A program made the translations under genes and the position numbers. A stretch of DNA of 64,000 nucleotides from assembly GCF_036588685.1 (NCBI RefSeq), contig NC_086382.1:77163999-77227998 (forward strand), in the 5' to 3' direction. Positions 13,601-22,700 of this stretch are shown piece after piece (position 1 is the first letter of the stretch; every line of letters begins with the position of its first letter). Source of the DNA: Mytilus trossulus (Eukaryota; Mollusca; Bivalvia; Mytilida; Mytilidae). The notes under the pieces are model-generated. The model saw nothing but the letters and a program-made list of their open reading frames with translations, was not told the DNA's origin and did no database searches.

Positions 13601-16600
13601 TGTTTTCTGTTCAGACATTATCCCTAAAGCGTTCATTGTTTTCTGTTCAGACATTATCCCCAAAGTATTCATTGTTTTCTGTTCAGACATTATCCAAAGC
13701 GTTCATTGTTTTCTGTTCAGACATTATCCAAAGTATTCATTGTTTTCTGTTCAGACATTATCCAAAGCGTTCATTGTTTTCTGTTCAGACATTATCCAAA
13801 GTGTTCAGTGTTTTCTGTTCAGACATAATCCAAAGCGTTCATTGTTTTCTGTTCAGATATTATCCAAAGTATTCATTGTTTTCTGTTCAGACATTATCCA
13901 AAGCATTCATTGTTTTCTGTTCAGACATTATCCAAAGCGTTCATTGTTTTCTGTTCAGACATAATCCAAAGTGTTCAGTGTTTTCTGTTCAGACATAATC
14001 CAAAGCGTTCATTGTTTTCTGTTCAGACATTTACAAAGTGTTCATAGTTTTCTGTTCAGACATTATCCAAAGTGTTCATTGTTTTCTGTTCAGACATTAT
14101 CCCCAAAGTATTCATTGTTTTCTGTTCAGACATTATCCAAAGTATTAATTGTTTTCTGTTCAGACATTATCCCCAAAGCGTTCATTGTTTTCTGTTCAGA
14201 CATTATCCCCAAAGTATTCATTGTTTTCTGTTCAGACATTATCCAAAGTATTCATTGTTTTCTGTTCAGACATTATCCAAAGTGTTCATTGTTTTCTGTT
14301 CAGACATTATCCCCAAAGTGTTCATTGTTTTCTGTTCAGACATTATCCCCAAAGTATTCATTGTTTTCTGTTCAGACATTTTACAAAGTGTTCATTGTTT
14401 TCTGTTCAGACATTATCCAAAGCATTCATTGTTTTCTGTTCAGACATAATCCAAAGCATTCATTGTTTTTTGTTTAGACATTATCCAAAGCATTCATTGT
14501 TTTCTGTTCAGACATTATCCCAAGGTTCATTGTTTTCTGTTCAGACAATCTTAGTCATTGTTTTCTTGTTAAATCAGAGGTTGTTTTTTACAGTTGCCAT
14601 GTGAACTAATGTTTAATTGTTTAATTTACAATTGAACTGGTCAAGTAAGAATCAAGGAAACTAGTTTAACCCAACCACATGTAATGCCTCTGCATAGTTT
14701 TGCTGGTTTTTATTTCTTCAAGGATGAGTTGGTTCTGTTTATTGTGATGTGATATTTTTTTGATACTTTGATGTTATATTTTCTTTCATGAACAGGTGAC
14801 TGATGTCACTATATTTGGTTGGTTCAGTTAAAAATCAATATTTCCAGGCATTTAGTATTTGTGTATCTCCATTTCCCAAAGGAACAGGTCTAATGGTTAG
14901 TTCAGTCTACTTTTGATTGCTTCAATTTTGTTCTAAAATATTAACACCGTTTCCATGATCATATTATTGTTGATTATATTATAACCGTTGATAACTTACC
15001 AATGGTGTTTCATCTTCAAATGGTCGCAATATATTTTTTCTGAAATTGAAAAAAAGCAAGTCAAGTAAATAAATAAAAACACATTCATAGCCTTTAACAT
15101 GTAAGGAAAACCATGAAAACAGGGAATTTAACCAATTCAATGAACACTAACTTATAATTAAACATATAATTATAACCTGTACATCTATGTGATCATGGTG
15201 ATATAAACAGGTTTATTTCTGGCTTGTGGTTTGAAATCTTTATTTAGCATAGAATGATAGGAGGGGACAGGCCATTACTTGTTCTCCTCCTGACAAATAT
15301 ATGGTGAACAAGAAAATTATTTTTATCTGTCATGACTTTTAACATGGTTCAGTATTCATGTAGTACATGTTATGCTAATATAGACTTATTAATTCTTAAA
15401 GCTTCTGAGAATCAGTGTATTTAATTAATTAATACATTTAATCAGCTAAAACATTAACTGCTGCATTAATCATATATTTCTGTCACTTCTTGTCTCAAAC
15501 AATCACTATTTAGTGATTATTACAACATCATACAGAATAACTGATATACTAATCGTGATTACTACGGTACAACATCATACAGAATTACTGATTTACTAAT
15601 CGTGATTACTACGGTACAACATCATACAGAATTACTGATTTACTAATCATGATTACTACGGTACAAAATCATACAGAATTACTGATTTACTAATCATGAT
15701 TACTACCGTACAACATCATAAAGAATTACTGATTTACTAATCATGATTACTACGGTACAACATCATACAGAATTACTGATTTACTAATCATGATTACTAC
15801 GGTACAACATCATACAGAATTACTGATTTACTAATCATGATTACCACGGTACAACATTATACAGAATTACTGATTTACTAATCATGTTTACCACTGTACA
15901 ACATTATACAGAATTACTGATTTACTAATCATGATTACTACGGTACAACATCATACAGATTTAACTGATTTACTAATCATGATTACCACGGTACAACATC
16001 ATACAGAATTACTGATTTACTAATCATGATTACTACGGTACAACATCATACAGAATTACTGATTTACTAATCATGTTTACCACAGTACAACATTATACAG
16101 AATTACTGATTTACTAATCATGATTACCATGGTACAACATCATACAGAATTACTGATTTACTAATCATGTTTACCACGGTACAACATTATACAGAATTAC
16201 TGATTTACTAATCATGATTACTGCGGTACAACATCATACAGAATTACTGATTTACTAATCATGTTTACCACGGTACAACATCATACAGAATTACTGATTT
16301 ACTAATCATGATTACTACCGTACAACATCATAAAGAATTACTGATTTACTAATCATGTTTACCACGGTACAACATCATACAGAATTACTGATTTACTAAT
16401 CATGTTTACCACGGTACAACATCATACAGAATTACTGATTTACTAATCATGATTACTACGGTACAACATCATACAGAATTACTGATTTACTAATCATGAT
16501 TACTACCGTACAACATCATAAAGAATTACTGATTTACTAATCATGTTTACCACGGTACAACATCATACAGAATTACTGATTTACTAATCATGTTTACCAC

Positions 16601-19600
16601 GGTACAACATCATACAGAATTACTGATTTACTAATCATGATTACTACGGTACAACATCATACAGAATTACTGATTTACTAATCATGATTACTACCGTACA
16701 TCATAAAGAATTACTGATTTACTAATCATGTTTACCACGGTACAACATTATACAGAATTATTGATTTACTAATCATGATTACTACGGTACAACATCATAC
16801 AGAATTACTGATTTACTAATCATGTTTACCACGGTACAACATTATACAGAATTACTGATTTACTAATCATGATTACTACGGTACAACATCATACAGAATT
16901 ACTGATTTACTAATCATGTTTACCACGGTACAACATCAAACAGAATTACTGATTTACTAATCATGATTACTACGGTACAACATCATACAGAATTACTGAT
17001 TTACTAATCATGATTATTACGGTACAACATCATACAGAATTACTGATTTACTAATCATGTATACCACGGTACAACATTATACAGAATTACTGATTTACTA
17101 ATCATGATTACTACGGTACAACATCATACAGAATTACTGATTTACTAATCATGATTACTACGGTACAACATCATACAGAATTACTGATTTACTCATTGTG
17201 ATTACTGATTTACTAATCATGATTACTACGGTACAACATCATACAGAATTACTGATTTACTCATCGTGATTACTGATTTACTAATCATAATTACTACGGT
17301 ACAACATCATACAGAATTACTGATTTACTAATCATGATTACTACGTTGAAACATCATACAGAATTACTGATTTACTAATCATGATTACTACAGTGAAACA
17401 TCATACAGAATTACTGATTTACTAATCATGATTACTACGGTACATCATACAGAATTTATCAATTACTGATTTACTAATCATGCTAATAGTTTACCTTTTA
17501 TACATCACTGCATGAGGTTTCTTTAACATGTACTGAAATACAAATAATCATAAGAAATTATATACAGTAGTATTCTAATGTTATCAGTTTCTTTGTTTTA
17601 GTTATAACAATTTGACATCTGAATATTCCTTTATTTCTGATATAGTACAAGTATGATAAAAGTTATGCATGGCAATCTCTTACTTATGATTTTATCTGTG
17701 ATAAGTTATAAAAGTTTAATTCACATGACAGTTTGGGCCAAGTGAGCTAAACCAAGAATTACCTTCTCAAGCAAAGTATAAATCTCTGATTAATCACTTC
17801 AAGTTCAACTTATTATTTTTGTGACATAATTCAGTTATATCTTTTTTCAACCATTAAGGATGTTGTAACATAATTCAAGATCTATCTTTCACCAATACCT
17901 TCGGCTGTTTTCTTCTCTTTGGTCGGGTTGTTGTCTCTTAGACTCATTCACCATTTCATTCTCAATTTTATTATAGTTCTGTGATATAGTTACTATAGTT
18001 TGGTCTCTTACAAATATCTTTAACATGGAAATTAGTATGGCGTTCATTATCACTGAACTAGTATATATTTGTTTAGGGGCCAGCTGAAGGACGTCTCCAG
18101 GTGTGGGAATTTCTCGTTACATTAAAGACCTGTAGGTGACCTTCTGCTGTTGTTTTTTTATTTGGTCGGGTTGTTGTCTCTTTGACACATTCCCCATTTC
18201 CATTCTCAATTTTATATATATGGTATCACTATGTATAGTAATTTATCTTTTATATCCTTAAAGTTGGTTATGGCAATTTTATGTATTATCTCTTACTAAT
18301 ATCTTAATCTTGGATATATAGTAGTTTAGCTTTAATTTCTTACTAGTTCCTTTAAAATCTGTGACACAGTAATACTGGTATTTCCACCTTTGATAAACAT
18401 GGATGATTTTGTATTTTCTGTAATCTTGCCATCTCTGTTCTCTAAAAATCTTCTTCCTTTTTGTGTCTTAGGCTTTCTGTATTAAAAAAACATATATGTA
18501 CAAATGTAGTGCATTTCAGTAACTGTTAGTAGTCCTTTATTAACTGGTGTATTATTATCATTTCCCTTAGTTTCTTCTGTTACCTATTCTGAAATTGGAC
18601 TCAGATTTTTATTAAGCTGAGTTTAACTGTGCATATTGCTTTGCATTTGTTTATTCTGCCTTTGCTAGAAGTAAAGTGGGAGGGTTGAGATCTCACAAAA
18701 CGTGTTTAACCCTGCCACATATTAGTTTATTTATATGTTTCTGAGTTAAGTGTCTACTGAAATGTAACTGAACTAGTACAAATTTTGTTTAGGGGCCAGC
18801 TGAAGCCCAACTAGAGTTGTTGGATTTTCTTGATATGTTCAAGACCCATTTTTGGCCATGGGCTCTTTTCTGCTTTTTGGTTGGGTTGTTGTCTCTATGA
18901 TACATTCCCCATTTCCATTTTATATTTTATATTTTATTTACCCAAAAGTTCATTATTTTGTCTTTTATCGTTATCAATGTGAATTACTTAAATATAATAT
19001 TCAAGTGATTAATTCAACAATTCAGAAGATTAAAAGTCCAAATATCTACAGAAAACAGAAAGGAAGAGTCTTACAACACCCCACTTTTTGAACTCCGCTG
19101 ACCCTCATGGACACTTCAAATATACTTTTTTCCATTTTTTCTTCTTCTAACTCTTTTATAAAATAGTTGTACCAATAATAAAAGAGAAAAATATCAAAAT
19201 CTAACCAATGAACAGATATCCAGGATACTTGAACTGATTACTATAAATTATGAATATATTTGAATTTTATAACACACACAATCATGACAATGTAATCCGG
19301 AAAGTGATGAATCTGCAGACGTTTTTCCTCATATTGATTTTCGATTTTAACATAAAAATGATGCCCATAAAAATTGGAAAATTGTTTCATTATAAGTAAT
19401 TTAATTTATTTTATCGTATTATTGTATAATATCATAGTTTTTCTTAGTGGTAGGTGGTATTTGAGGTGTTCGGCGGCGTTCTGTGGTGTGCAGTGGTGTT
19501 CGGTGGTGAAAAGACCCACCCGCTTGTGACCTTAGATTTTGTGTGTGTTTTGTCAAGAAAATGAATGAGTTTATCAAAGTATATATAGGCATGGCAAAGG

Positions 19601-21736
19601 CGGAGTTAGAGGGGGCATGTGCCTATCTATCTCTATCTTCATATTTCTGAGTACTAGTAGGCAGTCAATGGGCCCCCACTTATGAAAAATTCTGGATCCG
19701 CCACTGCATTGTTTTCAGAGATAAGTGTGTGTGATGTATTGTTCAGACACAAATCAAAACAAATAAACCTTTGATATGACTTGATGTATGTGTGAACAGT
19801 GTAAAGGTTAAAACACCTAGTACATGTATTGATAAGTATTCTGTATTTTTCTAAACTATCTGTCTGTATCTGTATCTGTATCGTTACGTCGAAGGTACCA
19901 ATACTGGCTTTTACTCGACGGGAGAGAGAGCGCCTATTGACCGTGTTGGAGAGCTGTTTTGAAGCTCTCAACTGACTTGGCGCACACTGCTGCTTCTTCC
20001 AGTTGGTTCCAATGAATAACAGTCTTGACAAAGAACGAGTTCTTAAATTGTTCAGTTTTACAGTTTGTAGTATCAATTGCCTTTGAGTTGTTTTTAACTG
20101 AGTTGGTAACTATGTTTGTGCTCTCAAAGTCTACAAAGCGTGTAGGTTTGATTGTCCTTTTGGTTTTGCTTTTTACCAAAAATTCGTCAGGTTTGATAGC
20201 TGGGACCAAACCCTCAACCACTTTGTACAGAAATACCAGTCTTTGGCTTGTTCTTCTGGACTGTAGGTTTTCAAGTTCCAGCACTGTTAGCATTTTGGTG
20301 ACCGATCCCTCTTCTCTTGATTTATAATCCCCTGTGATGAAACGGGCTGCTCTTCTTTGGATTCTTTCTAATTGGTTGATGTTGTTTGATGTATATGGGT
20401 CCCATACAATTGCCCCATATTCCATCGTAGATCGCACCAATGAAATGTATGCTGTTTTCTTGCAGTCTTTTGGGCAGAATCTTAGGTTGCGTCTAAGAAA
20501 GCCTAGTGTAGAATTCGCTTTCTTAGTTACATTTGAAATGTGGGTGGTCCATTTCAGATCGTCCGATATCTGTAGACCCAGGTATGGGTTGTGTTTGACC
20601 TGTTGGAGTATGTGTCCATCAAGGGTATAGAACTTCTGACTTTTGTTCTTAATGCTCAAGATGTAACATTTCTTTGCGTTGAAGCGCATACCCCAGTCTT
20701 TGGCCCATTTTTCTAGGCTAACCAGATCTTGTTTTAACAGTGTGTGGTCTCGTTGAGTTTTTATATTTCTGTATAGCAGACAATCATCAGCAAAAAGTCT
20801 AACAGTTGATTTTACTGAGTCCGGGAGATCATTGATATGACAGAGGAAGAGAAGGGGTCCGAGTACGGTTCCTTGTGGCACTCCTGAGTCCACTGTAACT
20901 TCTTCCGATTCCTCTCCATCAATGACAACCTTCATCCTTCTCTGAGTTAGAAACATTTCTAGCCATTTATTCAGTGGTCCTCTCACACCATATTCGTCTA
21001 GTTTGTGTAGGAGTTTGTTGTGTGGCACTGTGTCAAATGCTTTTGAAAAGTCCAGGATAGCAACATCAATTTGGTTTCCAGCATCGTGTGATTTCATGAA
21101 GTCGTGCAGTGTGACTAGTAGCTGTGTCTCACACGAGTATCCGGATCTGAATCCATGGTTGAGTGATGTTAGTACCCTGTGCTTGTCTAGATGGTTTAGT
21201 ATGTGCTTACAGATGATATGTTCAAGTACTTTGCACGGCACAGATGTTAGTGATACAGGTCTATAATTTTCTGGTGCATGTTTATCTCCTTTTTTAAAGA
21301 CGCTCGAGATGTTAGCCTTTAACCAGTCTCTTGGCAGTTCTCCAGTATTTATTGACTTTTGGTATATTATTGAGAGTCCTGGTGCAAGTTGTTTTGAGCA
21401 CTCCTTGAGGATTCTATTAGGTATACCGTCTGGTCCTGAAGCTTTTGATGGGTTTAGTTGCCTGAGTAGTTTTTCGACTCCTTCATGTTTTATTTCAAGG
21501 AATGGGATTGAGATCTTTATGTGCTTTGTTGTTTTCGGCAATGTTTTGTCGTTGTCCTTTGTAAATACTGATTTTTACTGTTGTATCAGTAAAACTAAAG
21601 CTAAAGCCTATGTTCATTAGCCTATGATCTAAAACTGTTAAACAATAAATGATAAAAAGAAAATCGACTTTCAAGTGTGTTCATTTTTATCCTGATAATA
21701 ATATTTCATAACCTACACTACTCTTTGCATGACCAT
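1457..21736 (-). CDS. RPF2: RPF2, ribosome production factor 2 homologue (10 exons, 313 aa)
   Basis: Brix-domain protein that, with RRS1, brings the 5S RNP (5S rRNA, RPL5, RPL11) into nucleolar pre-60S particles (family knowledge). Coding exons in transcript order: 21736-21717, 18476-18344, 17532-17495, 15039-15000, 12827-12746, 10947-10871, 6393-6294, 3175-3073, 2255-2111, 1660-1457. All introns are GT-AG, every join keeps frame, and the sum is 942 nt. Recognisable stretches are MVMQRVVKPKTQKG at the start, EFFSKKSD, HVLDMIELGV, LAGVEHV, RTPRIELAEMGPSLDLV and LGRIHMTKQDLGKLQTRKMK. Human RPF2 is 306 aa, so the length fits. The gene is swollen to 20 kb by arrays in introns 3, 4, 6 and 7 and by a LINE in intron 1. 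A possible poly(A) signal (AATAAA on the minus strand) is at 1004-1009. Identity is near certain; exact exon 1 rests on promoter context and phase. Confidence 0.95.
1983..2098 (-). pseudogene. Decayed tandem copy of RPF2 exon 9
   Basis: Lies directly 3' of RPF2 exon 9 on the minus strand. It still reads as the exon (matches to RIEL, to the middle, and to the end AAAGTACCTAGAGAG), but it has substitutions, frame damage and a TGA, and it has lost the GT donor. The copy is about 130 bp away, so it looks like an old two-copy exon duplication. Confidence 0.8.
2111..2255 (-). CDS. RPF2: RPF2 exon 9 (residues 198-246)
   Basis: Encodes IMLKKSGSRTPRIELAEMG, then PSLDLVMRRTKIASDDLYK and QALKVPREAK. 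This is the most conserved RPF2 C-terminal block. Donor is GCTAAG|GTTAGT. A decayed second copy of the exon lies just downstream in the intron. Confidence 0.95.
2500..2680 (-). repeat. Interspersed bivalve-type repeat fragment
   Basis: Minus-strand blocks run from GAAGATTTGGTATGATTGC, through GAGACAACTATCCACAAAAG and GGTCACCGTACAGCCTTCAA, to AGCTATAAAAGGCCC. The same family recurs at 24425-24800, 29730-29960, 48060-48505, 51150-51385 and 63090-63175. Confidence 0.65.
3073..3175 (-). CDS. RPF2: RPF2 exon 8 (residues 164-198)
   Basis: Encodes DFFRGPSVKNIRLAGVEHV, then ISVTAIKDKILLRNYK (human DFFRGPTVSNIRLAGLEYV). Donor is TACAA|GTAATG; acceptor is TTTCAG. Confidence 0.95.
3425..3660 (+). repeat. 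Second copy of the GACGGACG-type repeat
   Basis: Same order of blocks as the copy at 1195-1412, with a diverged middle. Lies in RPF2 intron 7. Confidence 0.65.
3895..6306 (-). repeat. Array A: 51-53-bp minisatellite carrying the RPF2 exon 7 donor (~45 copies)
   Basis: Each minus-strand unit holds the end of exon 7 (AAAAACCTCTTCATTG) joined to the donor GTAAGT and about 35 bp of intron that ends in a CTACAG acceptor-like motif. The GGTAAG core looks invariant, while the adjoining A/T run varies. The array is continuous with the real exon at 6294. A T-to-C variant recurs at 4385, 4798 and 5211, so there is also a 413-bp higher-order period. Confidence 0.95.
6294..6393 (-). CDS. RPF2: RPF2 exon 7 (residues 131-164), flanked by donor and acceptor arrays
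   Basis: A 100-nt exon encoding GPKCSHGTKPCLIFTGELF, then EQDKEHKRLKNLFI and one base of Asp (human SKCPEGTKPMLIFAGDDF). Acceptor is TATTTTCAG|GGTCC and donor CATTG|GTAAGT. Its first 16 nt plus acceptor are the core of the array upstream in the transcript. Its last ~16 nt plus donor are the core of the array downstream. Confidence 0.95.
6377..10400 (-). repeat. Array B: ~55-bp minisatellite carrying the RPF2 exon 7 acceptor (~70 copies)
   Basis: Each minus-strand unit ends TTATTTACAG (or GCAG, CCAG) followed by GGTCCTAAGTGTTCTC, the first 16 nt of exon 7, then TTGATATCAAATACTA. The last unit merges into the real acceptor TTATTTTCAG at 6393/6394. Length variants (+4, +5 bp) occur in blocks. 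Confidence 0.95.
10871..10947 (-). CDS. RPF2: RPF2 exon 6 (residues 105-130)
   Basis: Encodes GRLFDFHVLDMIELGVDKF followed by TPMAEIE (human GRMYDYHVLDMIELGIENF). Acceptor is ATTGTAG and donor GTAGGT; phase 0 at the end. The upstream codons of the longer open frame here are intron. Confidence 0.95.
11036..11180. repeat. Inverted/tandem palindromic repeat
   Basis: TTTGACGGTCGCAAAT and its inverse TTTGCGACCGTCAAA bound two copies of a block running TCCGTTTTACTGTCTCCGC to CCAGTAAAACTGCATTTG. TTTTACTG and CAGTAAAA also pair inside each block, so the DNA can fold into a hairpin. Looks like a nested foldback element. Confidence 0.7.
11448..11567. repeat. Long imperfect palindrome (about 40-bp arms)
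   Basis: CTACTGACCCCCTACGG..CATAGAGGG at the left pairs with CCCTCTATGGATCCGTAGGG and GTCAGTAG at the right. A central GGCCTCCCGCC loop separates the arms. Probably a foldback/MITE-like element. Confidence 0.75.
12746..12827 (-). CDS. RPF2: RPF2 exon 5 (residues 78-105)
   Basis: Encodes EFFSKKSDASLFMFG followed by CHSKKRPDNLVL, which is nearly identical to human RPF2. Acceptor is TTTTAG and donor GTATGG. Ends after one base of a Gly codon. Confidence 0.95.
12999..14558 (+). repeat. Array C: 34-36-bp minisatellite in RPF2 intron 4 (~45 copies)
   Basis: Plus-strand unit is TTCATTGTTTTCTGTTCAGA then CATTATCCAAAG. It is inside the intron, not at an exon edge, and I cannot match it to a neighbouring exon. 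On the plus strand (antisense to RPF2) TTTTCTGTTCAG looks like a 3' splice site. All three plus frames stay open only because the unit lacks stops. Confidence 0.9.
15000..15039 (-). CDS. RPF2: RPF2 exon 4 (residues 64-77)
   Basis: A 40-nt exon encoding KNILRPFEDETPL (human KNITRPFEDQTSL). Acceptor is TTTCAG and donor is TTG|GTAAGT. Confidence 0.92.
15505..17481 (-). repeat. Array D: 47-bp minisatellite next to the RPF2 exon 3 donor (~42 copies)
   Basis: Minus-strand unit contains CATGATTAGTAAATCAGTAA then TTCTGTATGATGTTGTACCG. It begins about 15 nt past the exon 3 donor. Roughly half the units read GGTAAACATGATTAG, close to the real donor region GGTAAACTATTAGCATGATT. The others read GTAGTAATCATG. 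Exon sequence itself is not clearly included. Confidence 0.9.
17495..17532 (-). CDS. RPF2: RPF2 exon 3 (residues 52-64)
   Basis: A 38-nt exon encoding YMLKKPHAVMYK plus AG of the next Arg codon (human YALKKPYGVLYKK). Donor is AAAAG|GTAAAC. The 47-bp array starts about 15 nt into the following intron. Confidence 0.92.
17890..18215 (+). repeat. Interspersed repeat copy (3' part)
   Basis: Blocks ATTAGTATGGCGTTCATTAT, GTTTAGGGGCCAGCTGAAGG, CCTTCTGCTGTTG and TTGGTCGGGTTGTTGTCTCT recur at 18760-18930, 34400-34545, 37560-37775, 44055-44250 and inverted at 46205-46330. A widely dispersed bivalve repeat of unknown class. Confidence 0.7.
18344..18476 (-). CDS. RPF2: RPF2 exon 2 (residues 7-51)
   Basis: Acceptor AATACAG and donor GTAAGA. 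Encodes KPKTQKGRRFLENRDGK and then SMFIKGGNTSITVSQILKEL, which aligns with the human N-terminal basic segment and the start of the Brix domain. Exon ends in phase 0. Confidence 0.93.
18760..18930 (+). repeat. Interspersed repeat copy (same family as 17890-18215)
   Basis: Shows GTTTAGGGGCCAGCTGAAGC and TTGGGTTGTTGTCTCTATGA in the same order. Confidence 0.65.
19860..21575 (-). mobile_element. 5'-truncated non-LTR retrotransposon (CR1/jockey-type LINE)
   Basis: A 534-residue open frame (21541 to 19934) holds most of a reverse transcriptase. It has SKASGPDGIPNRIL, FKKGDKHAPENYRPVSLT, LDFSKAFDTVPH, SGVPQGTVLGPLLF, the catalytic LFADDCLLY (FADD box) and a C-terminal LGFLRRNLR / TMEYGAIVWDPYT block. 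A TAA at about 21573 precedes the frame, and no endonuclease domain follows upstream, so the copy is 5'-truncated. On the minus strand it ends in a GATACAGATACAGATACAG microsatellite (about 19861-19882), a usual LINE 3' tail. It sits in RPF2 intron 1 in the gene's orientation. The intact frame suggests a recent insertion, but it cannot be autonomous. Confidence 0.9.
21717..21736 (-). CDS. RPF2: RPF2 coding exon 1 (residues 1-7)
   Basis: Encodes MVMQRV plus two bases of the next Val codon, followed by donor GTAGGT. The phase matches exon 2 and gives RVVKPKT, as in human RPF2. It lies about 90 bp downstream of an ETS site and 43 bp downstream of an E-box. Confidence 0.8.
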
Positions 21737-22100
21737 TTTTACTGTCTTGCAGTGTCTGTTTCTTGTTTACAAATTTTCCACGTGTGAATCTAATGTTAGA
21801 CACAACTTCGGTAAGACGTGCAAAACAACTTCCGGATTAGACTTGACTTAAGTAAATCTGGCTAAAAAATAATATTTTAACAAAAACATTTATTATTTCA
21901 GTAGAAAAATAATGAAAGAAATATGATTTTTAACAGTATGTTAATATCTGATAAAAATTTGAAAAAAAATTATAAAAAATATATAAAGATCGTTGTTGTT
22001 TATACTTTTATCGGTCATTTTCGGTTTTTGTTTTAAAATATAAATTGTCTCCCATATTTTTGTCAAGTACGTCACAAATTTATGAGCACAAAGAGCACAT

Positions 22101-22115
22101 GTTGTCCAAGGCAAC
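22101..22115 (+). promoter_or_regulatory. RFX-type X-box motif
   Basis: Reads GTTGTC-CAA-GGCAAC, which fits the X-box pattern RYYNYY-N(1-3)-RRNRAC at every position. RFX factors drive ciliary genes, and the gene downstream encodes an axonemal protein. Confidence 0.6.
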
Positions 22116-22201
22116 CAAGAAGCTTTACTGAACAATTTAGTTAAATTACCGTATTTTAATTGTTTACATACCAAACAGACTTTATCAGTGATAAAATAAT
22201 C
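22116..22201 (+). other. Presumed SAXO4 non-coding first exon
   Basis: The first coding exon of SAXO4 starts with an acceptor (ATATTCCAG) 13 nt before its ATG, so an upstream untranslated exon must exist. The donor-like ATC|GTAAGT at 22201/22202 lies just past the X-box. The transcription start is not visible. Confidence 0.3.
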
Positions 22202-22511
22202 GTAAGTTTAAGTGGCTTTAGAAAATTTGCATTGATAAATTTTATGAAAGATAATAAATTGGTTGTAAAAGTACAGTAAAGATGTTTTGCACATCATAAT
22301 TTGTCAATTATATTCCTATTCATGTTCACAACTGTCAATATTTTATGATATTACATTGTTGGTCCTCTGTTATTTTAGGGCTCCCTTTATTTAAGGGTGA
22401 GGGAATTTTTACTTTAGGTGCTATGGGTATATGTTTGGATCAGGGACTGCCTAATGGTTAGGTATAAGTAATGTCACCTTATAAAAATGTACCATACCAA
22501 AAACTGTTGTT

Positions 22512-22700
22512 TAATAGGACTCTTCACGGTTAGTTCGACCATATTGGATAGGGGCAAAAATACGGGAAAACATCATAGAAACAGAGCAGTTGCTTGGAAA
22601 CACACATAGGATTTCCCATGCTTTCATAATATTTCCACCTCTTTCTAAAAAATCTGCCCCCTATCCAACATGGCCAAACTAACCGTGAAGAGCCCTATTA
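22512..22700. mobile_element. MITE with ~44-bp terminal inverted repeats
   Basis: Left end TAATAGGACTCTTCACGGTT pairs with right end AACCGTGAAGAGCCCTATTA. The match continues inward (GGATAGGGGCA with TGCCCCCTATCC). It is 189 bp with no coding capacity. It lies just downstream of the SAXO4 promoter region. Confidence 0.85.

Larger units (their letters stand above)
21737..22201. promoter_or_regulatory. Putative bidirectional promoter of RPF2 (-) and SAXO4 (+)
   Basis: The interval between the RPF2 start codon and the presumed SAXO4 first exon is short. It holds an E-box CACGTG (21779-21784), a CCGGAAGT ETS site read on the minus strand (21828-21835), a CRE-like TACGTCAC (22068-22075) and an X-box (22101-22115). 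E-box and ETS sites are usual at ribosome-biogenesis genes and the X-box at ciliary genes, so the sites are ordered to suit the two flanking genes. No transcript data are available here. Confidence 0.55.

Noticed and set aside
12962-14604. Long plus-strand open frames (up to 294 codons) with FIVFCSDII-type repeats
   Set aside because: They arise because the 34-bp unit of array C has no stop in any plus frame. The peptides are the three frames of one minisatellite unit, and the region is an RPF2 intron.
19080-19108. Alternative RPF2 first exon (MRVSGVQKVG)
   Set aside because: Phase fits, but the donor GTGTTG is poor. The exon at 21717-21736 gives MVMQRVV, a better match to RPF2, with a good donor and nearby ETS and E-box sites.
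20025-21620. Plus-strand open frames opposite the LINE
   Set aside because: Antisense shadows of the reverse transcriptase frame; no recognisable protein.
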